Below, in pieces: positions 10,012-19,499 of a DNA stretch of 57,255 bases; the stretch's first letter is position 1, and every line of letters begins with the position of its first letter. The stretch is from contig CAIRGO010000278.1 of assembly GCA_903878115.1 (NCBI GenBank), positions 1-57,255 on the forward strand, read 5' to 3'. Source of the DNA: Akkermansiaceae bacterium. GTDB lineage: Bacteria; Verrucomicrobiota; Verrucomicrobiia; Verrucomicrobiales; Akkermansiaceae. The translations under genes were made by a program, and so were the position numbers. The notes under the pieces are model-generated. The model worked only from the letters and a program-made list of their open reading frames with translations, had not been told where the DNA came from and ran no database searches.

Positions 10012-12861
10012 TCAACGACCTCTGCGAAGATCGCGCGGCTGTTGTTGTTGCGATTGTTGTTGCTGCTCTTGTCTTTTTTGCTCACGAAGTTGATTTTGCT
10101 GTGACTCCCGGGCGGAGTCTTGCTGCTGGCGTATGAGCTGTTGTTGTTGTCGAGCTGCTTCTTGCTGTTGCTGACGCATTTGTTGTTCACGGGCTGCCTC
10201 TTGTTGCTGCTGACGCATTTGTTCTTGCTGAGCTTGTTGCTGTGCCTCACGAGCGGCCTCCTGCTGCTGACGCATTTGTTGTTCGCGAGCAGCCTCCTGC
10301 TGTTGGCGCATCTGCTCTTGCTGTGCTTCACGTGCTGCTTCCTGCTGCTGGCGCATTTGTTGTTCACGTGCAACCTCCTGCTGTTGGCGCATTTGCTCTT
10401 GCTGTGCTTCACGTGCGGCTTCCTGCTGTTGACGCATTTGCTGTTCGCGTGCAGCCTCCTGCTGTTGGCGCATTTGCTCTTGCTGTGCTTCACGTGCTGC
10501 TTCCTGTTGCTGTGCTTTCATCTGCTCTTGCTGCGCTTCACGAGCTGCTTCTTGCTGTTGCTGACGCATTTTCTCTTGCTGAGCTTCTAGTTGCTGAGCC
10601 TCACGTGCAGCTTCTCGCTGTGCTTTCATTTGCTCCTCACGTGCAGCTTCATTCTGCGCTTTAATGCGATCTTGTTGCTGAGCCTCACGCGCAGCTTCCA
10701 GTTGCTGTGTTTTCATTTGCTCTTGTTGTGCCTCACGTGCGGCTTCTTGTTGCGCTTTTATTTGCTCCTTCTGCGCTTCAGTTGCAGCTTCTTGTTGCTC
10801 ACGCATTCTTTTCTCGGATTTCTGGGCGAGTTCAGCCTCTTCCTGCATACGTTTTCTTTGTTCTTTACCATCAGCAGATTCTTGACTGTCTTTCATTTTT
10901 TCTGCCCGCGCTTGCTCTTGGGCCATTTTTTCCGCCGCTTGTTCTTGGGCTTTGCGCTGTTCTTTTTCCATCTCAGCAGCAACCTTTTCACGCTCACGCA
11001 TGATTTTCTCTTGTTCTTTGCTAACGGCTTGACGCTCTTTTTCTGACATCGCTGCTTGCTCTTGCTGTTGACGCAATTCTGATTCTTTTTGCTCGCGCTG
11101 CTTTTGTAAAAGTTCACGTTGTTGCTCAAGACGACCTAAGCCACCGCGATCAGGTTGCGGAGTTTCTCCACGGTCGGGAGTATTGGGACGATCTTTCATC
11201 GTGGTTTCGGAAGGCACAGTTGGCTCGACTGGAGCAACAGGAACTTGCTCACCCTTGGGTTGCACATCTGTAGGTTGCACATCTGTAGGTTGCACATCTG
11301 TAGGTTGCACATCTGTAGGTTGCTCATTTCTTGGTTTTTCACCTTTCATCTTTTCGCCTACAATCTGACCTTCTTTGACTTGATCACGATCCTTAGAAGG
11401 TCGAGAAGGTCTGCCTTTCAATCCTGCGGCAAGGTCTTTTTTCTCATCTTCTACCGAGGTATCTTTCAATGGTTCTACTACAGGAGGCAATAGTTCCGTG
11501 CGTTTCTCCTTAGGTTTATTTTTACTTTCGGCTAGCTCACCGCGATGTTCTGCAATTTTTTCTTCTAACTCGATGCGTTTTGTCATTTTTTGCGCAAGGC
11601 CACCACGCAGAGAGGTGTCTGCTACTTCGCGATCACGCTTACGAGCAGAGGAAAATCCAGTCAACACTCGTTCATTGATGTTCGCTTCACGCACGACTTG
11701 GTCGTTATCTAACGATTTTTCAAATTTCTTAGGGCGTAGTGCGCTATTCCAAGCACTACCCATCGACGGTGCATTGAATTCCAAACGATTGCCACGAGTG
11801 GCCACATAACGCAACGGATCGAGAGTTGTCGGCGGACGTCCGTTAAATTCGCATTCGTAGCGCGGCAAGTCGCGACCGATTGATTGACAAGCAAATTGAT
11901 ACGATATTCCCGTGCAAATCACTTGATTTCCTGAATAACGATAGCCACCAATATACGTGGTTTGAGAATAGATTTGCACACAATCACTCACAGAATAAAC
12001 ATTGCTATAAATAGAACTACCAAAATGATTATTGCGCACGAAGGTGAAGCATCGAGGACTGATCCCACATGCGTCGCCGTAGTAACTCGACCATTCATTG
12101 TTGGAAAAATACAGTGTTTCTGGAGGCAACGGCGCCCAACCGACATAGTTTCCATTATTTCTCCAGGCAACCCACGCAGGTGCCCATTGATTTCCTGGAA
12201 CCCAACACCAACCGGTATTGCGTAGCAACACCCAGCGGCCATAATGATAGGTAGCCCAACCAAATGGTTCTGAAGAAACCCACGTCCAACCTAAGTTCGA
12301 ATACACCCAATGCCCATTGGTATATGGGCGCCAATCGCGCGATGCCTGATAGTTACTAGGCTGCCAAATATAGCCGTACTGGGGCGAATTAAACCATGAA
12401 CCGTAGGAAGACAATCGATTGTAAAACACGCTATAATCATAGTCGTTCGTATTCACCGACACTGGTTGATTATAGCTCGGTGATTGGCGTTCTGGCAGAT
12501 CCACAGGTTCTGCGCGTAGAGGAGTTTTGCTATCTTTGACTTTATCTAGCGCATCATTGACACGTTGTTCCGCCAACTCCGTTTTTTTTCTTTCCAGTGC
12601 TAATTCTTCTACACTTAGATTGCGACTTTTTGCTTCTAGTTCCTCGCGCTGGCGGCGCAGGTCTTCACGCTCCATGGCGAGTTTTTCCAATTCAATTTCA
12701 CGACGCAGTTTTTCCTCTTGCTGCTCCATGTCCTTAATCTCCGCTGCGATTTGCTCAGCTTTGATCGCAGCAGAATTATCTACGGCAACAGGTATTGGAG
12801 TTTTCTTCTGACATGCAGAACTAGCGACGATAGCGATGAGCAACAATGCGATTTTTTTCAT
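10012..12861 (-). CDS. Gln/Glu-rich repeat lipoprotein with Trp-rich domain
   Basis: A 949-residue predicted lipoprotein: the signal peptide ends in the lipobox ASSAC, so Cys17 would be acylated. Residues about 30-110 form a charged coiled coil. Residues 141-250 are rich in Trp, Tyr and Gly (GHWVYSN, GWTWVSS and YVGWAPLPP segments) and resemble the DUF6600 domain. Then follow a disordered Pro/Thr/Lys segment with four exact PTDVQ repeats and, from about residue 560, a very long Gln/Glu/Ala/Arg helix. Its second half is a degenerate array of AREAQQEQMRQQQE-type units. It would anchor in a membrane and extend a rod into the periplasm or to the surface. Its function is unknown. A terminator-like hairpin lies just upstream, separating it from the helicase gene. 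Confidence 0.85.
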   Translation of the reverse strand: MKKIALLLIAIVASSACQKKTPIPVAVDNSAAIKAEQIAAEIKDMEQQEEKLRREIELEKLAMEREDLRRQREELEAKSRNLSVEELALERKKTELAEQRVNDALDKVKDSKTPLRAEPVDLPERQSPSYNQPVSVNTNDYDYSVFYNRLSSYGSWFNSPQYGYIWQPSNYQASRDWRPYTNGHWVYSNLGWTWVSSEPFGWATYHYGRWVLLRNTGWCWVPGNQWAPAWVAWRNNGNYVGWAPLPPETLYFSNNEWSSYYGDACGISPRCFTFVRNNHFGSSIYSNVYSVSDCVQIYSQTTYIGGYRYSGNQVICTGISYQFACQSIGRDLPRYECEFNGRPPTTLDPLRYVATRGNRLEFNAPSMGSAWNSALRPKKFEKSLDNDQVVREANINERVLTGFSSARKRDREVADTSLRGGLAQKMTKRIELEEKIAEHRGELAESKNKPKEKRTELLPPVVEPLKDTSVEDEKKDLAAGLKGRPSRPSKDRDQVKEGQIVGEKMKGEKPRNEQPTDVQPTDVQPTDVQPTDVQPKGEQVPVAPVEPTVPSETTMKDRPNTPDRGETPQPDRGGLGRLEQQRELLQKQREQKESELRQQQEQAAMSEKERQAVSKEQEKIMREREKVAAEMEKEQRKAQEQAAEKMAQEQARAEKMKDSQESADGKEQRKRMQEEAELAQKSEKRMREQQEAATEAQKEQIKAQQEAAREAQQEQMKTQQLEAAREAQQQDRIKAQNEAAREEQMKAQREAAREAQQLEAQQEKMRQQQQEAAREAQQEQMKAQQQEAAREAQQEQMRQQQEAAREQQMRQQQEAAREAQQEQMRQQQEVAREQQMRQQQEAAREAQQEQMRQQQEAAREQQMRQQQEAAREAQQQAQQEQMRQQQQEAAREQQMRQQQQEAARQQQQLIRQQQDSARESQQNQLREQKRQEQQQQSQQQQPRDLRRGR
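10090..10830 (-). repeat. Degenerate tandem repeat encoding Gln/Glu/Ala helix
   Basis: About 740 bases of imperfect units, with periods near 33 to 57 bases, alternate CTGCTGTTGGCGCATTTG-like and GCTTCACGTGCTGC-like blocks on the plus strand. They encode AREAQQ, EQMRQQQ and EAAREQQ blocks of the lipoprotein. Near-identical units sit at about 10290-10500, suggesting recent expansion or contraction by recombination. Confidence 0.85.
11258..11317 (-). repeat. Four exact 15-bp tandem repeats (PTDVQ)
   Basis: Four perfect copies of a 15-base unit (GGTTGCACATCTGTA on the plus strand) lie in frame within the lipoprotein gene, followed by a fifth decayed copy. Because the unit is a multiple of three, copy-number changes would lengthen or shorten the linker without breaking the frame. 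Confidence 0.95.
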
Positions 12862-12892
12862 ACGATCAGAGGAGTGACTAAAGCGTATGACG

Positions 12893-12931
12893 AAAAAAAA
12901 GGAGCCCTATTCAAAAAATAAAACTCCTTTT
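12893..12931 (-). terminator. Probable Rho-independent terminator of the helicase gene
   Basis: On the minus strand AAAAGGAG (12931-12924) can pair with CTCCTTTT (12904-12897), with a 19-base loop, and the stem runs into a T tract ending at 12893. It lies 21 bases past the helicase stop and 32 bases before the lipoprotein start. The long loop and A/T-rich stem base make it weaker than the terminator at 274-310. Confidence 0.5.
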
Positions 12932-12951
12932 ATGTAAAAATGGATGCTGAA

Positions 12952-14619
12952 CTACAGTTGTTTATCGCGATTGATGCGGAATGGTTTTCCGCGAAGTTTT
13001 GATTTGCCTAACGCGCGCATGGTTTTTTCCACGCATTCTTCAGGAACTTCTACGATCGTGTGACGAGGGAAAAGTTTGATATGACCGAGTGTTCCATCTG
13101 GCACTTGGCCTTCACGATAGAACATACCGACAAGATCTTTTGCATTGATTCCATGGGTTTTGCCGAGGTTGATGAACAATTTTGCCATTTCACCCGCATA
13201 CGATGACGAACGATCTTGGGTATTATCAGGACGATGAGGACGTGTGTCACCACGATCAAAGTTGTGAGCGTTGCCTGGACCATTGCCTGGTCCGTTACCA
13301 TCTTCGGCAATACTTTGATTTTCGCGACCTGTAGCTTCGCGCAGAAGTGTAAACAAGGCACCAGCAATATCGGTAGCGGTATGACCTTGATCAAGTAGAC
13401 GCTCCACTTGTGATTCGTGACCTTGGAAACTTCCTGCTTCTAGGCGATCGCGCACAGCGTCGTAAAGTGCATCAGCACGACGATCCTCGACTTCTTCTTG
13501 TGAAGGCACGCGGTGGCGGGTAATTTTTTGACGAATGGTGCGTTCGATGTTTTGCAGACGATAGAGATCACGGCCAAACACAAATGTCACAGCGCGTCCG
13601 GATCGGCCTGCACGTCCCGTCCTACCAATACGGTGAACGTAATCTTCTGGATCTTGCGGCACATCGTAATTGAAAACAATATCGATTTCCTCGATATCGA
13701 TTCCACGAGCGGCGACATCAGTGGCAATAAGAACTTCTACTTTTCCTTCACGGAAACGAGTCAAGACGCGCTCACGCATTTGTTGAGTGACGTCACCATG
13801 CAAACGATCCGCTGGATAGCCGCGGGCCAGCAACGCTTCGGTGCATTCATCCACTGCTTTTTTCGTATTGCAAAATACAATCGCCAAGCGCGGGTCTTCC
13901 AAATCAAGTAATCGGCAGAGAACTTCCACTTTCGAACGCTCACGCACTTCATAATAGCGCTGTTCAACAGATTCGACAGTGAGTGCTTTGCGCTCGATTT
14001 GTAGCATTTGTGGATTTTTTCCGAAACGCTTGATCAATGTCTCCACACCACGGTTCATGGTGGCAGAGAAAAACATTGTTTGGCGAGTAGCCGGCAGCAA
14101 CGCGAGCATTTCCTCCATTTCCTCGCGGAATCCCATATCGAGCATGCGGTCCGCCTCGTCGAGAATGGTCATTTTAATCTCTGCTGGATTAAAAGAACCA
14201 CGGCGCAAATGATCTAGCAAGCGGCCGGGAGTGCCCACGATCAAATGTGCACCGTCTTCAAGAGCGCGGAACTGACGACCGATCGGAGCGCCACCGTAAA
14301 CCGGTACCGCGTGAAGTTTTGGCAATTTCGCACCAAGGCGATGCACTTCTTCGCACACCTGAATGGCTAATTCCCTAGTAGGGCAGAGGATCAGAACCTG
14401 CGGCTTGCGCTTATTGATTTCGATTTTTGCCAAGGCAGGCAGCACAAAAGCGGCGGTTTTCCCCGAACCAGTTTGGGAAAGACCGACAAGGTCATGACCT
14501 TCCATCGCCACCGGAATGGCAAGCGCCTGAATGGCGGAAGGCTGCTCATAACCGAGATCGGCAATGGCTTGTAATAAAGGGGCAGGAAGCCCGAGCTCAG
14601 TAAAAGGCGGTGTGTTCAT
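12952..14619 (-). CDS. DEAD-box ATP-dependent RNA helicase with DbpA-type RNA-binding domain
   Basis: Unwinds RNA, probably in ribosome assembly or cold adaptation. The 555 residues show the Q motif (ending near residue 31), Walker A GSGKT (51-55), DEAD (154-157), SAT (185-187) and [11 protein letters not shown] in the second RecA domain. A linker with GNGPGN repeats follows. The last 80 residues, from about 476 ([20 protein letters not shown] onward), match the DbpA RNA-binding domain seen in DbpA, DeaD/CsdA and YxiN. DeaD is the nearest guess, but I leave the symbol blank. ATG start at 14619, with no Shine-Dalgarno sequence. It is a single gene transcribed after aroG on the same strand, separated by a possible terminator. 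Confidence 0.94.
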   Translation of the reverse strand: MNTPPFTELGLPAPLLQAIADLGYEQPSAIQALAIPVAMEGHDLVGLSQTGSGKTAAFVLPALAKIEINKRKPQVLILCPTRELAIQVCEEVHRLGAKLPKLHAVPVYGGAPIGRQFRALEDGAHLIVGTPGRLLDHLRRGSFNPAEIKMTILDEADRMLDMGFREEMEEMLALLPATRQTMFFSATMNRGVETLIKRFGKNPQMLQIERKALTVESVEQRYYEVRERSKVEVLCRLLDLEDPRLAIVFCNTKKAVDECTEALLARGYPADRLHGDVTQQMRERVLTRFREGKVEVLIATDVAARGIDIEEIDIVFNYDVPQDPEDYVHRIGRTGRAGRSGRAVTFVFGRDLYRLQNIERTIRQKITRHRVPSQEEVEDRRADALYDAVRDRLEAGSFQGHESQVERLLDQGHTATDIAGALFTLLREATGRENQSIAEDGNGPGNGPGNAHNFDRGDTRPHRPDNTQDRSSSYAGEMAKLFINLGKTHGINAKDLVGMFYREGQVPDGTLGHIKLFPRHTIVEVPEECVEKTMRALGKSKLRGKPFRINRDKQL

Positions 14620-14660
14620 AGTACGTCGTATTCAATAGCCGTTCAGATAACCCACAAACA

Positions 14661-14689
14661 CAAATAAAACTGAATCCGGGCGCGGATTC
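14661..14689 (-). terminator. Possible terminator after DAHP synthase gene
   Basis: A seven-base stem GAATCCG/CGGATTC with a four-base loop (14672-14689) is followed on the minus strand by the T-rich stretch AGTTTTATTTG. It lies about 55 bases beyond the aroG-type stop codon and 50 bases before the helicase start. The T run is interrupted, so the call is moderate. Confidence 0.45.
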
Positions 14690-14744
14690 CATAACGGGTG
14701 ACGAAACTACCACAATAAATGTGGGGAAAGCAAGAAAGAACTTC

Positions 14745-15788
14745 TTATTTTAACGCATCTGCCGCGCGCAGAATCAATTCTTCGGTGGTTTCCCAGTCGA
14801 TGCAAGCATCGGTGATGCTCTGACCAAAGACCAATTGGTCACGTGCTTGTGGAAATTTTTGGGCCCCAGCCACCAGATTACTCTCGAGCATGGCACCAAT
14901 TAACGAATCATCCCCTGCGGCTCGTTGGCGGATGATTTCTTGAAACACGGCGGGCATGGCTTGATGATTTTTGCCACAATTCGCATGGCTGGCATCCACC
15001 ATAATTGCCGCAGGAAGTTTGGCTTTGGCTAAAAACTCCCGAGCCAATGAGATATCGCTTTCACTAAAATTGGGACCATTTTCGCCACCGCGCAATATCA
15101 AATGGCAATCGGGATTCCCCGAAGTTGTCACCGCTGAGGCTCGACCATCCATGCCGACACCTAAAAACGTTTGCGATTGAGTCGCTGCTTTGATGGCATT
15201 CACTGCGGGTTCAAGATTACCCATGGTGCCGTTTTTAAAACCTAGAGGCATAGACAGGCCACTGGCCATTTGTCGATGTGTCTGCGATTCAGTAGTCCGT
15301 GCACCGATAGCTGACCAGCAGATCAGATCAGCAATGTATTGTGGAGTAATCGGATCAAGTAATTCCGTGGCGGTGGGCACTCCCATGCGAATCATTTCCA
15401 ACAGAAATTTTCGCGCCAATTGCAGTCCGTAATCAATGTCATTGCTGCCATCGAGATGCGGATCCATGATCAATCCTTTCCAGCCAACAGTGGTACGCGG
15501 CTTTTCAAAATAAACGCGCATTACTAACAACATTTTATCTTTCACGCGATCTGCAAGCTTGGCAAATCGCTCAGCGTACTCGCGCCCTGCATCCACATCA
15601 TGGATGGAACATGGACCGACGATGGCCAAAAAACGTGGGTCATTTCCAAAAATAACTTCGCGAATGCTCACACGTGACTGATGAATAAATCGCTGATCAT
15701 ACTCATCAGTTGGCCAGCCATCGCAAAATTCTTGCGGCGATGGCAACACTCGATTGGCGGTAATGTGGATGTCGTTGATTTCTAACAT
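14745..15788 (-). CDS. 3-deoxy-7-phosphoheptulonate synthase, class I (DAHP synthase)
   Basis: Condenses phosphoenolpyruvate and erythrose 4-phosphate in the first step of the shikimate pathway. The 347 residues have the class I (AroF/AroG/AroH) layout: GPCSIHD near residue 60, KPRTTVGWKGL near 95, RGG near 225 and DASHANCGKNH near 255. The isozyme type and feedback amino acid cannot be decided from the sequence, so no symbol is given. ATG start. It is divergent from the unknown gene at 15991 over about 200 bases that hold both promoters. Confidence 0.95.
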   Translation of the reverse strand: MLEINDIHITANRVLPSPQEFCDGWPTDEYDQRFIHQSRVSIREVIFGNDPRFLAIVGPCSIHDVDAGREYAERFAKLADRVKDKMLLVMRVYFEKPRTTVGWKGLIMDPHLDGSNDIDYGLQLARKFLLEMIRMGVPTATELLDPITPQYIADLICWSAIGARTTESQTHRQMASGLSMPLGFKNGTMGNLEPAVNAIKAATQSQTFLGVGMDGRASAVTTSGNPDCHLILRGGENGPNFSESDISLAREFLAKAKLPAAIMVDASHANCGKNHQAMPAVFQEIIRQRAAGDDSLIGAMLESNLVAGAQKFPQARDQLVFGQSITDACIDWETTEELILRAADALK

Positions 15789-15990
15789 GCTTGTGAAGGG
15801 AAACTTTGTCGTTCCGTTCTCCGCTAGTCAACACCTGAACTCATAAAAAAATCTTATCTGTCATCAATCGAACATGAAACATATATCGTGATTTCTAACA
15901 TTTCCGACTATTTTCTCATTTATTTTAAAAAAATCTCCCTTATCGCTTGAATGTTTGAATCAAATCATCTTGCATAGCTCCAACAACATC

Positions 15991-16986
15991 ATGAGCCTCC
16001 GTAAGCAATTAAATGAAATCTTGATCGCCCTACTCCCCACAAATCCTGTGGATGCGATCAAAGGCACCGAACTGATTCGTCTGGTAAGGCTGCAGCTCGA
16101 CGGAAATTATTCTGATGCTTCGTTGCGCTATCACTTTTCGATCATGTCCTGCGATCCCACTTCGCCGATCGCCAAAGTGGAAAAAGGGCAAGGTTATTAC
16201 CGCCGCAGCGCGCCGGTCCCTGCACTATCAAGCGCTCAAGAACTGCTTTCTTTAACCCAAGGGCGACTGGATGACTTCAATACCGATCAATCGTCAGTGG
16301 ACATTGCGATGCTGCGCATTCGTAAATTCCGCGCGATTGTGCATCGCTACTACGAGGTAAATGGTCGCTTTCCGTTTGTTTTTCGTGATGCCTTTACCCG
16401 AGAATCTCCGCTTGGTAATTTATGGAAATACCCAGAACTCATCCTCATCGATTGGGAGACTGGCGAAGCACCTGATGAGGAAATGACCCTAGACCCAGCG
16501 ATGCTAGCGCTCAAACAACGCTTGGGACTATCACCCTTCGGCCTGCACGCCGCGCGTCTGCGCATTCAGCCATCACTCCAAACATATCGCGAAGATTTTT
16601 TTCAAACTCTCGCAATTTCCCAATGGGCCCAGGCCGGTGAGCTTATTTACGCTGCGCCGATCATTGATGAGGCATTAGCCGATGGACTGCGTCGTTTGAA
16701 TTCCACTTTCGGCATCGGCGTCACTTCGTTTGGTCTGACTTCGGAAATGCTCGACGATTTACCACGTCCCGCACAAATTCTCAATGCCCACCCGCGCGAA
16801 ACAGAAGCGATCATGGGACGTCTCGAAATCAACCGCATCGCGGCACCGTCTATCCGTCCCCATATTGACTGGCATGGACTCAACAGCTTACGTGGCGAAA
16901 GTGAAGAAGCTGAGAAACTTGTGCAGTGGTTGACGAATTGCCTTGTAAACGGACGCGCTGAGCAATACAAAGCCGAAGACTCATAA
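15991..16986 (+). CDS. Unknown protein with N-terminal winged-helix-like region
   Basis: No family recognised. From the ATG at 15991 it has 331 residues; the frame stays open to a TTG at 15955, but MSLRKQLNEIL looks the better start. Residues 1-75 (LIRLVRLQLDGNYSDASLRYHF, then a GQGYYRR turn) resemble a winged-helix DNA-binding fold. Residues 100-331 are globular and mixed, with conserved-looking charged segments (GNLWKYPELILIDWETGEAP; FGIGVTSFGL). There is no signal peptide or membrane segment. The arrangement of DNA-binding head plus acidic/beta core could be a regulator or a nuclease-like protein, but this is a guess. It is followed by the yqgE-type gene on the same strand after 73 bases. 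Confidence 0.75.
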   Translation: MSLRKQLNEILIALLPTNPVDAIKGTELIRLVRLQLDGNYSDASLRYHFSIMSCDPTSPIAKVEKGQGYYRRSAPVPALSSAQELLSLTQGRLDDFNTDQSSVDIAMLRIRKFRAIVHRYYEVNGRFPFVFRDAFTRESPLGNLWKYPELILIDWETGEAPDEEMTLDPAMLALKQRLGLSPFGLHAARLRIQPSLQTYREDFFQTLAISQWAQAGELIYAAPIIDEALADGLRRLNSTFGIGVTSFGLTSEMLDDLPRPAQILNAHPRETEAIMGRLEINRIAAPSIRPHIDWHGLNSLRGESEEAEKLVQWLTNCLVNGRAEQYKAEDS

Positions 16987-17059
16987 GCGGGAATCGTGAG
17001 GTAAAAGATTGCTCTTTTTTCTCCCTAGACATTTTTAAAACCTATCACAGATTCTTCGA

Positions 17060-17623
17060 ATGAACCTACCCGAACCCACGAATGATATACCCGCTTTGGA
17101 AGGCAGCCTTTTACTCGCCGATCCCTCGCTCCACGGCGGAGCGTTTGATCACTCGGTGATTCTCATTTCCCAACATTCACCAGACCAGGGCGCTTTCGGA
17201 TTGGTTCTCAATCATCCTACAGGAAATGTAGTGGGAGATTTACTCAAGGATGATCAATTTCATCACCTCCGTCACATTGCAGTGCATCAAGGAGGTCCAG
17301 TGAATCCTCACAATTTATTTTTTTCGGCACTTTGGTGGGAACCGAAAACGGGCATTCGCATCGTCAATCAAATTTCCGCTGAAGAAGCCACGAAACATAC
17401 CCAAAAGCCAGGCACTCTGGTGCGAGCATTCGTTGGTTACTCTGGTTGGAGCCCGGGGCAGTTAGAAAATGAATTGAAACGCAATAGCTGGATTGTCACG
17501 CAGCCATCCACTAAAATCATGTCGCTCAATCATGACCGTAGTCTCTGGGCAGATACCCTTCGGGGGATTTCGCCCTACCATAAGTTATTGGCAGAGGCTC
17601 CAAAAAACCCTTTCAATAACTGA
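17060..17623 (+). CDS. YqgE/AlgH family protein (UPF0301)
   Basis: A small cytoplasmic protein of 187 residues from a widespread family of unsettled function (AlgH was named for an effect on alginate production). The family signature near the N-terminus is clear: LLADPSL, then FDHSVILI, then GAFGLVLNHPTG. The GGPV and GYSGWSPGQLE segments follow in the expected order. ATG start. It ends 28 bases from the convergent L,D-transpeptidase gene. Confidence 0.93.
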   Translation: MNLPEPTNDIPALEGSLLLADPSLHGGAFDHSVILISQHSPDQGAFGLVLNHPTGNVVGDLLKDDQFHHLRHIAVHQGGPVNPHNLFFSALWWEPKTGIRIVNQISAEEATKHTQKPGTLVRAFVGYSGWSPGQLENELKRNSWIVTQPSTKIMSLNHDRSLWADTLRGISPYHKLLAEAPKNPFNN

Positions 17624-17651
17624 GTTTAATAGCTCTAGGTTAGGGAAAACC

Positions 17652-18275
17652 TCACATCACCGTCACATTGACGGGAGCTGGAACAGGCGCATCTGATTTT
17701 CCATACTCAATCGTCACGGGTGTGCCGACTTTAGTGACTTCATAAAGCAAAGGAGCAAACTCCTTGGGCATGCGAATGCATCCGTGCGAAGCTGGCTGAC
17801 CTGGAGTAGGGATATTTCCCACATGCATACCGATTCCATAACCGGTAATTCGCTGCCAATAGGGCATTGGCGCAGGATAATATTTTTCGCCTGGACCAAC
17901 CCGCACACCTGGATGCGCATCAGAATTCGTTACCTCACCCGCATCGTTTTGCACCCAGCCATATTTGTTTGAATACTTATCGGCTATTTTTTCCATTACA
18001 TAATATTTCCCCGGTGGAGTCCCCCGCCCTTCTTTGCCAGTAGAGACGTAACACCAAGCAATTTGACGATCGCCACGTTTGACAATGGCTTTTTGGCTGG
18101 TCAGATTAATTTTTACAGACACTGGCTCAGGACCACCGTCGTCGTGCCATTCATAAAGCACATGTGTCGCCTTCTTTGGCGGCTCGGCAGGACCAGTAGC
18201 ACACGAAGGAAAAACAATAACAACACAGGCAGCGGCCAAAATGATGGTTAGTCGCTTTAATAGGGAGAAGTTCAT
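17652..18275 (-). CDS. L,D-transpeptidase (YkuD/ErfK family) lipoprotein
   Basis: Probably cross-links peptidoglycan or attaches a protein to it in the periplasm. From the ATG at 18275 it has 207 residues. A hydrophobic signal with lipobox VFPSC makes Cys25 the likely acylated residue. The catalytic YkuD motif is intact: His151 in HVG and Ser163-His164-Gly165-Cys166, with Cys166 as nucleophile. The frame extends 17 codons upstream, but those residues would spoil the signal peptide, so I use 18275. There is no LysM or other wall-binding domain. It is convergent with the yqgE-type gene and followed upstream by mutY on the same strand. Confidence 0.93.
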   Translation of the reverse strand: MNFSLLKRLTIILAAACVVIVFPSCATGPAEPPKKATHVLYEWHDDGGPEPVSVKINLTSQKAIVKRGDRQIAWCYVSTGKEGRGTPPGKYYVMEKIADKYSNKYGWVQNDAGEVTNSDAHPGVRVGPGEKYYPAPMPYWQRITGYGIGMHVGNIPTPGQPASHGCIRMPKEFAPLLYEVTKVGTPVTIEYGKSDAPVPAPVNVTVM

Positions 18276-18365
18276 AAATGGAAATATTGGGGCGCACATG
18301 CTGACTGCCACGCATAAATTAGTCAATACAATTCAACTGATTATGAAAAACCCGCATGCACTGTC

Positions 18366-19388
18366 TCAATCAAACAACTGCCGGAGTATTTTACGATAAG
18401 GTGCTGCCATCGGCAACGATTCAGCCTCATCGCGATGAAACCAACATTCTCCACCACGCAACCTAGGAACGCCAGGTGGACGATACACACGGAGCGTAAC
18501 TCGATAGCGCGTGATCGCATACTTGCTTTCCGCTAAAAAATGATAATCACTGCGCACATCATCGGCAATCTCTGGCAGCCGCCATAGCCCAATACGCCGT
18601 GTTCCCTGCTCTGGCGCTAGCAATATTTCACCTCGTTCATTGATGACAAATACGACCGACTCAGCAACCTCAGTGATCGTAGTTTTTTTATCCTTCACCG
18701 GCAAACGTTCGGGTTCTTTAGCTTTACAGAATTGAGCCACCGGGCACGATTGACAATCCGGAACGCCGACTTTGCAAATCTGTTGTCCAAGTTCCATCAA
18801 AGCTGAATTGAACAAACGCGGACGCTTTTGATCCAGTAACTCGCCAGCTAAGTGCCAAGAATTTTTGATCCCTGGTGAGCTATCAATCGGCGTTGGGTCA
18901 TTAAAAATCCTTGATAAAACGCGCATCACATTGCCATCCACAATCGGAGATGGCAAATCAAACGCAAAACTCATTAGCGCTCCTACAGTGTATTTTCCCA
19001 GACCCGGCAGAGCGAGTAAAGCGGCTTCATCTTTGGGAAAGATTCCATCATGCCGATCCACAATCATCCGCGCCGCGGCTTGTAACATGCGCGCTCTACG
19101 ATAGTAACCAAGTCCCTCCCATACTCGCAGCAATTCACTTTCGTCAGCATCTGCTAACACAGTGACCTCAGGAAAACGGATCATGAAACGATCAAAATAC
19201 CCTTTTCCCAAGACCACTCCTAAGCGCGTTTGTTGCAGCATGATTTCTGAAACCAGCACCGCATAAGGATCACGCGTTCTGCGCCATGGATAATCTTTCC
19301 CTTTCTCCTCAAACCACGCCACCAAGGCATCACGAAATGCTGGTGATTTTTTTCTAGGATCAAATAGATAACGTGGCTTTAGCATCAT
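18366..19388 (-). CDS. mutY: A/G-specific adenine DNA glycosylase
   Basis: Removes adenine mispaired with 8-oxoguanine in DNA repair. It has the helix-hairpin-helix glycosylase core with SEIMLQQT (catalytic Glu) and PGLGKYT, then VDGNVMRVLSR (catalytic Asp). A complete [4Fe-4S] ligand set follows (C-x6-C-x2-C-x5-C in CKVGVPDCQSCPVAQFC). The C-terminal MutT-like domain that recognises 8-oxoguanine fills the last 120 or so residues. The frame opens with a TTG at 19400, but the ATG codons at 19388 and 19385 are likelier starts. It is divergent from rnhC over about 110 bases. Confidence 0.95.
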   Translation of the reverse strand: MMLKPRYLFDPRKKSPAFRDALVAWFEEKGKDYPWRRTRDPYAVLVSEIMLQQTRLGVVLGKGYFDRFMIRFPEVTVLADADESELLRVWEGLGYYRRARMLQAAARMIVDRHDGIFPKDEAALLALPGLGKYTVGALMSFAFDLPSPIVDGNVMRVLSRIFNDPTPIDSSPGIKNSWHLAGELLDQKRPRLFNSALMELGQQICKVGVPDCQSCPVAQFCKAKEPERLPVKDKKTTITEVAESVVFVINERGEILLAPEQGTRRIGLWRLPEIADDVRSDYHFLAESKYAITRYRVTLRVYRPPGVPRLRGGECWFHRDEAESLPMAAPYRKILRQLFD

Positions 19389-19499
19389 CGGCAGCACCAA
19401 CCAATCTTTCTCTGCTCACTTGGGCAAATCATTTATGACGAATGCAAAAAAAATCTATCATTTTCACGCCAATCTGACAAGGTTCGCACATTACCGCCT

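Noticed and set aside
10090-10830. CRISPR-like regularly repeated sequence
   Set aside because: The repeats are in frame, degenerate, without unique spacers, and encode a helical protein segment.
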